A stretch of DNA of 64,000 bases from DASQPR01 sp963797605 (GTDB taxonomy: Bacteria > Actinomycetota > Actinomycetes > Mycobacteriales > Micromonosporaceae), in contig CAWCPX010000007.1 in the NCBI GenBank assembly GCA_963797605.1, forward strand, positions 119,515-183,514. The letters are read 5' to 3'. The notes beneath the pieces were generated by a model. That model worked only from the letters and a program-made list of their open reading frames with translations, searched no databases and was not told the DNA's origin. Each line of letters starts with the position of its first letter. Position 1 is the stretch's first letter. Below, piece after piece: positions 56,084-64,000 of this stretch. The position numbers and the translations under genes were made by a program.

Positions 56084-56580
56084 CGCACCGCGGCGGGTGC
56101 CCGGACACATCGACGCCCGTCACCGCTCGGGTGCCGAATTCCGGCCGCGGGATGAGCGCGGCTGAGCAGCGGGAGCGCGGGGTTCGGCGCCGATCGTCGG
56201 TGCGTCGAACGGCCTGGTCGAGCCAGGCCGGCGTACTCAGGGTCGCTTGTCCATGATAAGCGCCCAGGTAACGTTCACAGCCAGGTTTGCGAACCTGAGG
56301 CGGCGTTAAAGCGTCTATGTAAGTGAAGGTCTGTCAGCGCAGACTCGGCGGCTCGAAATCCGGCAGATACGTGAACGGTGACGGAACGACATCGAAAGCG
56401 GAATCTCTGGCAGTGCCTCGCCTGTTGTGCAGGGGGCAGGACGCTATCGGGAGTGACGGCTCACGCCGAACATTCCCACCACGGCCAAGAGTGCCACGCC
56501 GAGGACGACCCAACAAATGGCGGGGCGCAATCGAGCAGGGAACCACGGCACTGTGTGAAATGACGGGGAGGGGCCCGAGC
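56084..56580. other. Gap before the sigma factor gene, possibly with a small membrane ORF
   Basis: About 500 bp, probably including the promoter of the sigma gene. On the minus strand a short ORF (about 56444-56551, 35 residues) reads PAICWVVLGVALLAVVGMFG, a single hydrophobic helix with basic ends. I cannot support it further. No RNA element or hairpin of note was found. Confidence 0.5.
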
Positions 56581-57530
56581 GTGAAAGACGCGAATGTGAA
56601 GACGATGCGAACCGACGAGGTCGCCGAGGAGCGCGACCTGGTCGGTGTCTACCTGCATGAGATTTCCCGGACGCCGCTGCTCGACGCGGAGCAGGAAGTT
56701 GACCTGTCGCGCGACATCGAGGCCGGGCTTTACGCGGAGTACCTGCTGGAGACCGGCGAGCTGCCCGACCGCTGGGACGCCGGCCGACCTCGAGGCCATG
56801 GTCAAGCGCGGCGACGGTCGCGAAGGACCTGTTCATCCGGGCCAACCTGCGACTCGTCGTCTCGATCGCCCGCCGCTACGTGCGCTGCGGCATGCCGATG
56901 CTGGACCTGATCCAGGAGGGCAACACCGGCCTGGTGCGCGCCGTGGAGAAGTTCGACTACGAGCGCGGGTTCAAGTTCTCGACGTACGCGACGTGGTGGA
57001 TCCGCCAGGCGATCAGCCGGGCCATCGCCCAGCAGGAGCGCACCGTGCGCCTGCCCGTGCACCTCGTGGAAGACGTCAACCGGATGCGCAACGTGGTCCG
57101 CCAGCTCACCCGTGAGCTCGGTGGCGAGCCGGAGCCGGCCCAGGTCGCCGCGGCGCTCGGCGTGACCGTGGAGCGCATCAGTGAACTCAAGCGCTGGTCG
57201 CAGGACACCGTGTCGCTGGACACGCCGGTCGGCGACGACGGTGACACCCGCCTCGGCGACCTGGTCTCCGACACCGACGCGCCGTCGCCCGAGGACCTCG
57301 TGCTGGCCGCGATGGAGCGTAACCGCATCGCCGGGCTGCTCGGCCACCTCGACGACCGGTCGGCCGGCATCATGCGGGCCCGCTACGGCCTCGAAGACGG
57401 TCGCGAGCACTCGCTGACCGAGGTCGCGTCGCGGTTCTCGCTGTCCCGCGAGCGCATCCGCCAGCTGGAGATCCAGGCGCTCGGCCGGCTGCGCGAGCTG
57501 GCCCGCGCCGAGGGACTCAAGGCCGCGTAG
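56581..57530 (+). CDS. RpoD-like sigma-70 factor, group 2 (HrdD/SigB type; two frameshifts)
   Basis: GTG 56581 with GGGAGG upstream. Region 1.2: DLVGVYLHEISRTPLLDAEQ. After two indels (56787, 56815) regions 2.1-2.4: ANLRLVVSIARRYVRCGMPM, LDLIQEGNTGLVRAVEKFDY and FKFSTYATWWIRQAISRAIA (recognising -10). Region 3 follows (RTVRLPVHLVEDVNRMRNVV), and region 4 ends SLTEVASRFSLSRERIRQLE (recognising -35). Corrected length is about 316 residues, shorter than primary HrdB because region 1.1 is absent. Group-2 factors direct stationary-phase or stress expression. Confidence 0.9.
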
Positions 57531-58135
57531 CACGACGCCAACCCCCTCCCAGAGCGATCTCCGCCGGCGTCAGCACTCGCGCCCGGACGACCGGCCGGAT
57601 CCGATCGTCTTGCGTCACGGTCAGGTCGTGGGCGGCGGTCAGCTCGGCCATGATCCTGATCTGTGCAGGTGTCGGTGCTCGTCGCGAAGCTCGTTGCAGG
57701 CTCTCGGGCAGCGCCTCGATCAGCTTCTCGGCCCGGCTGTCGGTGTCGTAGTCGTGCTGCGCCAACTCGGCGGCGACCTGGTCGCTGCGCTTCGCCGCGA
57801 TCAGCAGGATCGCGCCCTGCATCGCGGCCAGGCAGCTCAGCACGAGGTTCAACAGGATGAACGGGTACGGGTCGAAGCCGTGTGCCCGCGACGCCGTTGA
57901 AGAGCATCCAGACCGCCAGGAACGCCAGCGCGGCGAAGACGAATCCCCACGAGCCCATGCCGTTGCGCATCTTGTCGGCGGCGCGTTCGCCCCGCGTCAG
58001 CTCGCTCCGGCTGCGCACCGAGGGATGCGCGTGCCAGCCGTGCACGAGCTTCGCATCGTCATTCCGTGCTTGACGTCCGCGGTGGTCTCGGCACGCCGGC
58101 GTCGGCGTCTCGGTCAGCGGAGTGTCAGTGGTCAT
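57517..58135 (-). CDS. DUF1003 membrane protein (about two frameshifts)
   Basis: ATG 58135. RSRSELTRGERAADKMRNGM precedes two membrane helices (GSWGFVFAALAFLAVWMLFN; FILLNLVLSCLAAMQGAILL), with a frame change near 57890 inside the loop GFDPYP. The DUF1003 hallmark is RAADKMxxxMGSWxFI and the DPYPFILLN-LS segment, both present. It then continues AKRSDQVAAELAQHDYDTDS, and the C-terminal tail (PTPAQIRIMAELTAAHDLTV) overlaps the sigma-factor gene by 14 nt. About 206 residues. Function unknown. Confidence 0.8.
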
Positions 58136-58188
58136 GGCTCAACACGATGGCACGACGTCATGTCGCGCGCCACGTCGATGGCAGCCGG

Positions 58189-58993
58189 CTAGTCGACGCG
58201 GGCGACCACGAAAATCCGCCGGAACGGCAGCAGCGTGCCGTACGGCCGGCGCGGGTACGCGGTCCCGCAGGGCAGCGGCGACATCGGCACGGAACGCGTC
58301 CACTCGGTCCTTGTCGAGCGCGTCGAGGTACGGCCGGAGCCCGGTGCCCGAGAACCACTCGAGCACCGGATCGTCGCCGGCCAGCACGTGGATGTAGGTC
58401 GTCTCCCACGCGTCGACGGTGGCAGCCGAGACCGGCCAGCATGTCGGCGTACTCGGCCGGCGGCCGTACCCTCGTGGTGTCGTCGGCCAGGGCCGCGATC
58501 GACGCCAGCGCGCCGGACCAGCGCGGCGATTGGGCGACCGTCGCGGAAGATGTCGCCGGCCGGCGCCGGCGCCGGCACCTGGAAGGCGAGCGTGCCGCCC
58601 GGGCGCAGCGCGCGAGCCACGTCGGCAGCGCGGTCGACATGGGATCGGGCACCCAGTGCAGCGCGGCGTTCGAGATGATCACGTCGACCGACGCCGGCTC
58701 GGGTGCCCAGGTCGCGATGTCGCCGCAGCGCGAAGGTCAAGCCGGTCGGTCGGCGAGCGCGCTCGGCCGCTATCGATCATGTCGGCGGACGAGTCGATGC
58801 CGTGTACCTGCGCGTGCGGCCAGCGATCGAGCAGCGTACGGGTGACGTTGCCGGGGCCGCAGCCGAGGTCGACGACGTGGCGGGATCGTCGGTCGCGACC
58901 GGGCGACCAGATCGTCGAAGGGCCGGGCGCGTTCGGCGGCGAACCGCAGGTATTGCTCGGGGTTCCACGACGGCGAGGCATGGCTGCGATCAT
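58189..58993 (-). CDS. SAM-dependent methyltransferase, trans-aconitate 2-methyltransferase-like (several frameshifts)
   Basis: Reconstructed from several frames: ATG 58993, then PSWNPEQYLRFAAERARPFD, the SAM motif I HVVDLGCGPGNVTRTLLDRW, acidic motif HGIDSSADMI, IISNAALHWVPDP (motif IV) and ARALRPGGTLAFQVPA. The C-terminal part has EWFSGTGLRPYLDALDKDRV and ends FRRIFVVARVD (TAG at 58189). Order and motifs match Tam. Corrected length is about 255 residues. The number of indels is high even for this region, so partial decay is possible. Confidence 0.75.
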
Positions 58994-59091
58994 GCCCAGC
59001 GGCGGCCGCGGCGCTGCGTCGCTCCGTGCCTCACTTGCGATGGTTATGTGCGTTGTTGATCCCGCATCTGCCACGCATATGATCGGTATGC

Positions 59092-59492
59092 GTGACGCAA
59101 TTTCGGATCGGCGAGGCGGCCGACCTGCTCGGGGTGAGCGCCGACACCGTCCGCCGCTGGGCCGACTCGGGCAAGCTGCCGGCCGAGCGCGACGCCAACG
59201 GGCACCGCATCGTCGCCGGTGCCGATCTGGCCGCATATCTGAGCGCAGCAACGGCCGCACCGACGAGGGCGGCTCCGACGTCCTCGGCCCGCAACCGCTT
59301 CGCCGGGCTCGTCACCGGCATCAAGAGGGACACGGTGATGGCCCAGGTCGAGATCCAGGCCGGTCCGCACCGGGTGGTGTCGCTGATGAGCCGTGAGGCC
59401 CTCGACGAACTCGGCCTGGAGATCGGTGCCGTCGCGGTCGCGGTCGTCAAGTCCACCACCGTGATCGTCGAGACCCCGCTCATATCCCCTAG
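59092..59492 (+). CDS. HTH (MerR/excisionase-like) regulator with TOBE/molbindin domain
   Basis: GTG 59092. Residues 1-55 form a MerR-type DNA-binding helix (FRIGEAADLLGVSADTVRRW, ADSGKLPAERDANGHRI). Residues 68-130 are a TOBE/molbindin domain (NRFAGLVTGIKRDTVMAQVE, ALDELGLEIGAVAVAVVKST). This combination is typical of small actinobacterial molybdate-responsive regulators preceding modABC. The open frame runs on to 59628 over the start of modA, but a TAG at 59490-59492 in another frame marks the probable real end (after one indel). The modA start follows 14 nt later. Confidence 0.8.
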
Positions 59493-59506
59493 CCCCGGAG
59501 TGTCCT

Positions 59507-60295
59507 ATGTGGAAGATCTCGTACCGTCCGCCGTGGTCGCGGTCGCCGCGACGTCGCCCTGGCCGGCTGCGGCAGCAGCTCGAGAGCGACAAGCATCGCG
59601 CTCGACCACGCGGCACCGGTCACGTTGACCGTGCTGGCCGCGTCGTCGCTGACCGAACATCGTGCCGACAGCTCGCGCGACCGAGTTCGACCAAGGCGCA
59701 CCCCGGCGTCACCGTCAAGTTCTCCTACGGCGGCAGCGCCACGCTGGCCCAGCAGATCGCGCAGGGCGCGCCCGCCGACGTGTTCGCGTCGGCGCGCCGG
59801 CCACCATGAAGACCGTCGACCGACGCCGGCGACGCCGACGGCACGCCGCCAGACTTCGTCAAGCAACCAGCTCGTGATCGCGGTCGCAGCCGGGCAACCC
59901 GAAGGGCATCAAGTCGCTCGCCGACCTCACCAAGCCGGGCCTCAAGGTCGTCGTGTGCGCGCCCGACGGAGCCGTGCGGCGCCGCCGCCAGACGGCGCTC
60001 GCCGCCGGCAACGTGAAGCTCACGCCGGTCTCGCTCGAGCCGGACGTCAAGTCGGCGCTGACCAAGGTCGAGCTCGACGAGGCCGACGCGGCGCTGGTCT
60101 ACCGCACCGACGCGAAGGCGCGGGCGGCAAGGTGCAGGCGTCGAGTTCCCCGAGTCGGCGAAGGCGATCAACGAGTACCCGATCGCCGCGCTGAAGGACT
60201 CGAAGAACCCGACCGACGCGCAGGCGTTCGTGGCGTTCATCGAGTCGCCGGCCGTGCTGACCGTGCTCGACGCGGCCGGCTTCCAGGCGCCGTAA
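59507..60295 (+). CDS. modA: Molybdate ABC transporter substrate-binding lipoprotein (five or more frameshifts)
   Basis: ATG 59507. The reconstructed N-terminus has basic residues then AVVAVAATS, followed by a lipobox-like Leu-Ala-Gly-Cys. Conserved segments in successive frames: VTLTVLAASSLTE, AHPGVTVKFSYGGSATLAQQ, IAQGAPADVFASA, VIAVAAGNPKGIKSLADLTK, LTPVSLEPDVKSALTKVELD and EADAALVYRTDAKA, ending VLDAAGFQAP at a TAA 60293-60295. Corrected length is about 260 residues. It binds molybdate outside the membrane and delivers it to ModBC. The high indel number makes the N-terminus uncertain. Confidence 0.8.
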
Positions 60296-60314
60296 CTCGG
60301 TCGATCAGGCATGC

Positions 60315-61156
60315 ATGGCACGTGCGCAGCCAGCGGTGCGGCGCGAGCGGACGACGAGCCGCACCGCAGCGCCGCCCTCCGGCCGTCCTGCTCGTGCCCG
60401 GCGCTGATCGGCCTCGCGTTCCTGCTGCTGCCGCTGGTCGGCCTGCTGGTCCGGGCGCCGTGGCGCACATGCGCGAGCGAACTCTGACCAGCCCGGACGC
60501 GCTGCCGGCGCTGCGGCTGTCGCTGGAGACCGCGACGCATCAGCACGGCGGTGTGCCTGGTGCTCGGCGTGCCGCTGGCCTGCCTGCTGGCCCGTACCCG
60601 GTTCCCCGGCCGCGGCTCGTCCGCGCCCTGGTGACGCTGCCGCTGGTGCTGCCGCCGGTGGTCGGCGGCGTCGCGCTGTTCACCGCGTTCGGCCGCACCG
60701 GCATGGTCGGCAAGTGGTGGACCGCTGGTTCGGCTATCGACCTGCCGTTCACCACGGCGGCCGTGGTCGTGGCGCAGACGTTCGTGGCGATGCCGTTCCT
60801 GGTCATCGCGGTGGAGGGCGCGCTGCGCGGCGCCGACGCCCGCTACGAGGAGGCCGCCGCGACGCTCGGCGCGTCCCGCTGGACCGCGTTCCGCCGGGTC
60901 ACGCTGCCGCTGGTGGCGCCGGGCGTCGCGGCCGGCGCGGTGCTGTGCTGGGCCCGGGCGCTCGGCGAGTTCGGCGCCACGATCACCTTCGCCGGCAACT
61001 TCCCCGGCACCACCCAGACCATGCCGCTCGCCGGTCTACCTGGCGCTCGAGAACGACCCGGACGCGGCGATCCGCTGAGCCTGTCTGCTCGTGGCGGTCT
61101 TCGTCGCGGTGCTGGTGCAGCCTGCGCGGCACGATGGATCGGACGCAGACGCATGA
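60315..61156 (+). CDS. modB: Molybdate ABC transporter permease (about three frameshifts)
   Basis: ATG 60315 (MARAQPAVRRERTTS) after 19 nt from modA. Helices: LIGLAFLLLPLVGLLVRAPW, then LVRALVTLPLVLPPVVGGVA, TTAAVVVAQTFVAMPFLVIA. The EAA loop is DARYEEAAATLGASRWTAFR, contacting ModC. FGATITFAGNFPGTTQTMPL is the ModB signature. After an extra G near 61037 the last helix is read in another frame; the TGA at 61154-61156 overlaps the modC ATG. Corrected length is about 280 residues. Confidence 0.85.
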
Positions 61157-62209
61157 CGCTGTCGGCGCACCTCGTCGTCGACCGCGGCGCGTTCCGCCTC
61201 GACATCGCGCTGGACGTCGCGCGCCGGCGAGGTGGTCGCGCTGCTCGGGCCCAACGGCGCCGGCAAGACCACCGCGCTGCGCGCGCTGGCCGGGCTCGGC
61301 CGCTGCCGACGGGTCCATCACGCTCGACGGGTACCGAGATCGCGACCGCGCCCGGTGTCCCGATGCCGCCGGAGCGCCGCCGGGTCGGCGTGGTCTTCCA
61401 GGACTACCTGCTCTTCCCGCACCTGACCGCGCTGGACAACGTCGCCTTCGGACCCCGCTGTGCCGGCACGTCCCGGGCGGCCGCCGCGGCATCGCGACCG
61501 AGTGGCTGGCGCGGATGGGCCTGCGCCGACGTCGCCGAGCCTAAGCCGGCCGAGCTCTCCGGCGGCCAGGCGCAGCGGGTCGCGCTGGCCCGGGCGCTGG
61601 CCACGCGCCCCGGCTGCTGCTGCTCGACGAGCCGCTGGCCGCGCTCGACGCGCGTACCCGGCTGGACGTGCGCGCCGAACTGCGCCGGCACCTGGCCGAC
61701 TTCGACGGCGCCACGGTGCTCGTCACGCACGACCCGCTGGACGCGATGGTGCTCGCCGACCGGATCGTCGTGATCGAGCGACGGCGCGTGGTCGTGCAGG
61801 AGGGCACGCCCGCCGAGATCGTCCGCCGGCCGCGCACCGACTACGTCGCCCGGCTGGCCGGCCTCAACCTCTATCGCGGCGACGGCCTCGGCCGGCACCG
61901 TGGAGCTGCGCGGCGGCGGCCAGCTTGACGGTCGACGAGAGCGCGTCGACGGCGACGTGTTCGTGGCGTTCCCGCCGAGCGCGGTCGCGGTCCACCGACG
62001 CCGGCCGGACGGCAGCCCGCGCAACGTGTGGCAGGTCGCGGTCGCGGGCGTGGAGCAGTACGGCGACCAGGTCCGGGTGGAGTTCGACCGGCACGCCCGC
62101 GGTCGCCGCCGAGATCACCACGGCCGCCGCGGCCGAACTCGATCTGGTGCCGGGCCGGGAGGCGTGGGTGGCGGTCAAGGCGACCGAGACGCACGCGTAC
62201 CCGGCCTGA
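61153..62209 (+). CDS. modC: Molybdate ABC transporter ATP-binding protein (five or more frameshifts)
   Basis: ATG 61153 (MTLSAHLVVDRGAFRLDIAL). Walker A LLGPNGAGKTTALRALAGL, Q-loop region VFQDYLLFPHLTALDNVAFG, signature ELSGGQAQRVALARALAT, Walker B LLLLDEPLAALDARTRLDVR and the His switch VLVTHDPLDAMVLADRIVVI are all visible but distributed over frames. A C-terminal TOBE domain (NVWQVAVAGVEQYGDQVRVE, LDLVPGREAWVAVKATETHA) binds molybdate. Corrected length is about 350 residues. It converges with the C40 peptidase gene, overlapping its end by about 35 nt. Confidence 0.85.
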
Positions 62210-63209
62210 ACCGTGGCTGCACGCGTGCCGACCCGGTAACCCTTTTATCGCCGTCATCATGTCCATCGCCGGCGATCTTGACGTCCTCGCCGAACGTCGG
62301 CGCATGGATGACCTTGCCGCTGCCGATGTAGATGGCGACGTGGTGGATGTTGCCGGGCTCGTAGAACACGAGGTCGCCCGGCTCCAGCTCTGACCGGGAG
62401 ATGTGGTGCACCTCGCCCCACTGCATCGGCCGCGTTGTGATAGAGCGTCGACGCCGACCTTCCGGTACGCGGCGAGCACGAGGCCGGAGCAGTCGTACGA
62501 GCCGGGGCCGTCGGCCGCCCACGCGTACGGCTTGCCGAGCTGCGCGTACGCGAATTTGACGACGCTGCCACCTCGGCCCGGAAGGTAGGTCGGCGGCGCC
62601 GGTCCTGCTTTGCCGGAACTCGTGGTCGCGCTGCCGTAGGCCGCTTTTCGCAGCGCGTACAACTTGGTGAGCTTGGTGTTGATCGTGGCCTTCTGGGTCG
62701 CGAGGCTCTTCTGTTGCGCGGTCTGGACGGCGATCAGGTCGTCCAGTTTCTGCTTCTGCGTGTTGTACGTCGCGGTGATCTTCGCGTAGCCGTTGATCTG
62801 CTTTTTCTGTCCCGCCGCGACCTGGTTGAGCGTCGTGATCTGGTCCAGGAGCGTGCTCGTGCTGCTCGCGCCCACGATCATGGCCAGTGAGTTCGGCGGT
62901 CCGTCCATGTACGCCTGAGCCGCGATCTGCGACACCCGCACCTTGGCGGCGTCGACCGCCGTCAGGGTCGGCGCGATCTGCGCCTTCAGCTTCGCCTCGG
63001 CGGTCCGGTTGGCCGCGAGCGCCCCGTTGACCTCGTCGAATTGCTCGACGATCGTCTCGAGCTGGGTCGAGCTGCGTTGATCTGCTGTTGGATGGATGCG
63101 GCTGGGTGCTCGGAGCCGCGGCTGCCGTCGATGCCGGCACGAAAAAGCCAGCGACGAGGGCACCCGCGAAAAGAACACGCGTCAGCCTTCGCGCATTGCG
63201 CAAAAGCAA
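62175..63209 (-). CDS. RipA-like secreted NlpC/P60 (C40) peptidase with coiled-coil N-domain (two or three frameshifts)
   Basis: TTG 63209 is the likely start (LLRNARRLTRVLFAGALVAG, signal peptide ending ASTAAAA). After a shift near 63090 a long coiled coil follows (TQLETIVEQFDEVNGALAAN; AKLKAQIAPTLTAVDAAKVR; TLNQVAAGQKKQINGYAKI; SLATQKATINTKLTKLYAL). The NlpC/P60 domain: FAYAQLGKPYAWAADGPGSY with DCSGLVLAAYRKVG (catalytic Cys), then after an indel near 62440 DLVFYEPGNIHHVAIYIGSG (catalytic His). Domain order matches actinobacterial RipA/CwlO-type hydrolases. A ydaO-type riboswitch lies immediately upstream. Confidence 0.88.
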   Translation of the reverse strand: MLLRNARRLTRVLFAGALVAGFFVPASTAAAAPSTQPHPSNSRSTQLDPARDDRRAIRRGQRGARGQPDRRGEAEGADRADPDGGRRRQGAGVADRGSGVHGRTAELTGHDRGREQHEHAPGPDHDAQPGRGGTEKADQRLREDHRDVQHAEAETGRPDRRPDRATEEPRDPEGHDQHQAHQVVRAAKSGLRQRDHEFRQSRTGAADLPSGPRWQRRQIRVRAARQAVRVGGRRPRLVRLLRPRARRVPEGRRRRSITTRPMQWGEVHHISRSELEPGDLVFYEPGNIHHVAIYIGSGKVIHAPTFGEDVKIAGDGHDDGDKRVTGSARVQPRFRPGTRASRSP

Positions 63210-63221
63210 AACACTCCTTCT

Positions 63222-63400
63222 TCCGACTGCCGCCTACCGGGTTAGCTGACGGATTCGGGCGGGAAGAAGCGCCCTACCGCGATTACCGTTGGTAAACGCG
63301 GATTCACCCCAACAACCTGGGTCCCCGATTCGCGTCGGTCGCCCGGGAGGGGGCGCATGGACTGTGCGATTCGGCGGCGCCGCAACGGTGCTGGTCGGGG
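63222..63400 (-). ncRNA. ydaO/yuaA-type c-di-AMP riboswitch upstream of the RipA-like peptidase
   Basis: On the minus strand: GCCGCCGAATCG, then CGAATCGGGGACCCAGG, TTGGGGTGAATCCGCG, a CGGTAGGGCGCTTCTTCCCG block, then CCCGAATCCGTCAGCTAACC and CGGTAGGCGGCAGTC. This is a near-textbook ydaO-yuaA core. The Shine-Dalgarno of the peptidase (GAAGGAG) begins within 10 nt of the 3' end, so control could be by termination or by occlusion. The 5' end is approximate. Confidence 0.92.
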
Positions 63401-63551
63401 GTGACCAACAAGTGGCCGGTGCGACCAAGTCAACGTAACGCCATCTCGTGGTGACCGAAAGTCGAGAGACGGAATCCTTATAGATTGAGGGAAATGTCGA
63501 GATTACCGACTGTCACTCGACTGGGTCACGGGGTAATTGGTGTCGCCACTT

Positions 63552-63758
63552 TCAGGCGACTTTGTACTGCTGGCCGTCGATCTCGACGACATCGCCGGCG
63601 TGCAGTTGGCGGCCCCGCCGGAACTCCACCTCGCCGTTGACCGTGACGTCGCCCTCGGTGATGCGGATCTTGGCGAGGCCGCCCGTGTCGACCGCGTTCG
63701 CCAGCTTCAGAAACTGGCCGAGCCGGGTCATGTCGCCGTCGATCTGCACGTCCGTCAT
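63552..63758 (-). CDS. S4-domain RNA-binding protein (YaaA/RlbA type)
   Basis: Intact, 68 residues. The S4 fold motif is clear: DMTRLGQFLKLANAVDTGGL, KIRITEGDVTVNGEVEFRRG and RQLHAGDVVEIDGQQYKVA. Such stand-alone S4 proteins (YaaA/YbcJ type) bind RNA, often associated with ribosome assembly or DNA replication gene clusters; no such neighbours are seen here. Upstream, 170 bp to the tRNA-Arg gene show no other feature. Confidence 0.88.
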   Translation of the reverse strand: MTDVQIDGDMTRLGQFLKLANAVDTGGLAKIRITEGDVTVNGEVEFRRGRQLHAGDVVEIDGQQYKVA

Positions 63759-63930
63759 GCCCCTATCATCGCGGAAGCTGCCGGTCGCGGGGTCGCCGGG
63801 TATTTGGTCGACACGCGGGGCCGACGTCGGGGAAGATGGGCTCGGCTGCCGGATCTTCGGCCTTTTGTGGCGCCGACGAGCCCTCCGCGTGACCTAAATC
63901 GGCCGGCGGGACTGTACCCTCTTTCGGCAG

Positions 63931-64000
63931 GCGCCCGTAGCTCAGTGGATAGAGCAGAGGACTTCTAATCCTAAGGCCGTTGGTTCGAATCCAACCGGGC
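63931..64000 (+). tRNA. tRNA-Arg (TCT), 3' end cut by window edge
   Basis: GCGCCCGTAGCTCAGTGGAT starts a canonical tRNA: D arm GCTC..GAGC, anticodon stem-loop GAGGACTTCTAATCCTAAGG with anticodon TCT, T arm TTGG-TTCGAAT-CCAA. The acceptor 3' strand CGGGCGC is cut after CGGGC. Reads AGA (and AGG by wobble), rare in this high-GC genome. Confidence 0.93.

Noticed and set aside
1..64000. Programmed ribosomal frameshifting as the cause of the broken frames
   Set aside because: The breaks have no shared slippery heptamer or downstream structure, affect many unrelated housekeeping genes, and often come as compensating pairs, which points to sequencing errors.

Overview
The window is high-GC actinobacterial DNA, most likely from the Micromonosporales (Micromonospora/Actinoplanes-like). 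This rests on gene content and order: a DasR-like regulator with an N-acetylglucosamine PTS, a mec-cysO-cysM-murI-rph-rdgB block syntenic with Mycobacterium tuberculosis Rv1334-Rv1341, Scr1-type XRE/DUF397 genes, a LysX-type lysyl-tRNA synthetase, and a short ATGAGCGAGCTTG... repeat of the kind seen in Micromonosporaceae. The assignment is an inference, without any 16S sequence.

Layout. 0-5.9 kb: a truncated histidine kinase, an SDR-VOC fusion coupled to queA, then the minus-strand PTS operon EIIB-EIIA-HPr-EI. 5.9-8.2 kb: divergent GntR/DasR-like regulator and EIIC, with two overlapping dre-like operators between the divergent units. 8.4-14.3 kb: protein-thiocarboxylate cysteine synthesis (mec, cysO, cysM), murI, an Rv1339-like metallo-beta-lactamase protein, rph and rdgB. 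14.5-18.6 kb: LtrA, a Lnu-like nucleotidyltransferase, DUF6232, and an XRE/DUF397/DUF397 cluster. 18.6-26.7 kb: the histidine utilisation (hut) operon hutU-M20 hydrolase-hutF-hutI-hutH behind an RpiR regulator. 26.8-41.2 kb: MOSC protein, a class-I tRNA with anticodon UAG, Bcp peroxiredoxin, a DsbA-like protein, a CopC-CopD fusion, LysX, an Ala-rich membrane protein, pirin, DUF4111, SpoU methyltransferase and a quinone-reductase-like enzyme. 41.6-48.7 kb: a phospho-signalling island, with an Rv1747-like double-FHA ABC transporter facing a TerY (vWA)-PP2C-kinase triad headed by a membrane protein. 48.9-53.1 kb: nagZ, ddaH and rocD. 53.7-64 kb: two NlpC/P60 hydrolases, each behind a ydaO-type c-di-AMP riboswitch, an epimerase, a sigma-70 factor, DUF1003, a Tam-like methyltransferase, modABC with an HTH-TOBE regulator, an S4 protein and a tRNA-Arg cut by the window end.

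The sequence quality is a major caveat. I infer more than 60 one- or two-base indels in about 34 otherwise well-conserved genes. Conserved protein resumes in another frame, often with a compensating second shift, so I treat these as single genes with probable sequencing errors rather than pseudogenes. The 55-62 kb stretch is the worst and 16.5-29 kb the cleanest. Gene boundaries in affected genes are therefore reconstructed.

Intergenic space is rich in palindromic elements. There are two relatives with the same inverted-repeat end (14.2 and 44.2 kb), two others of similar size (37.2 and 41.3 kb), and a 630-bp island of six hairpins (53.07-53.70 kb) bounded by oppositely oriented hairpins with the same loop sequence. 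These and the signalling island are the least explained parts of the window.
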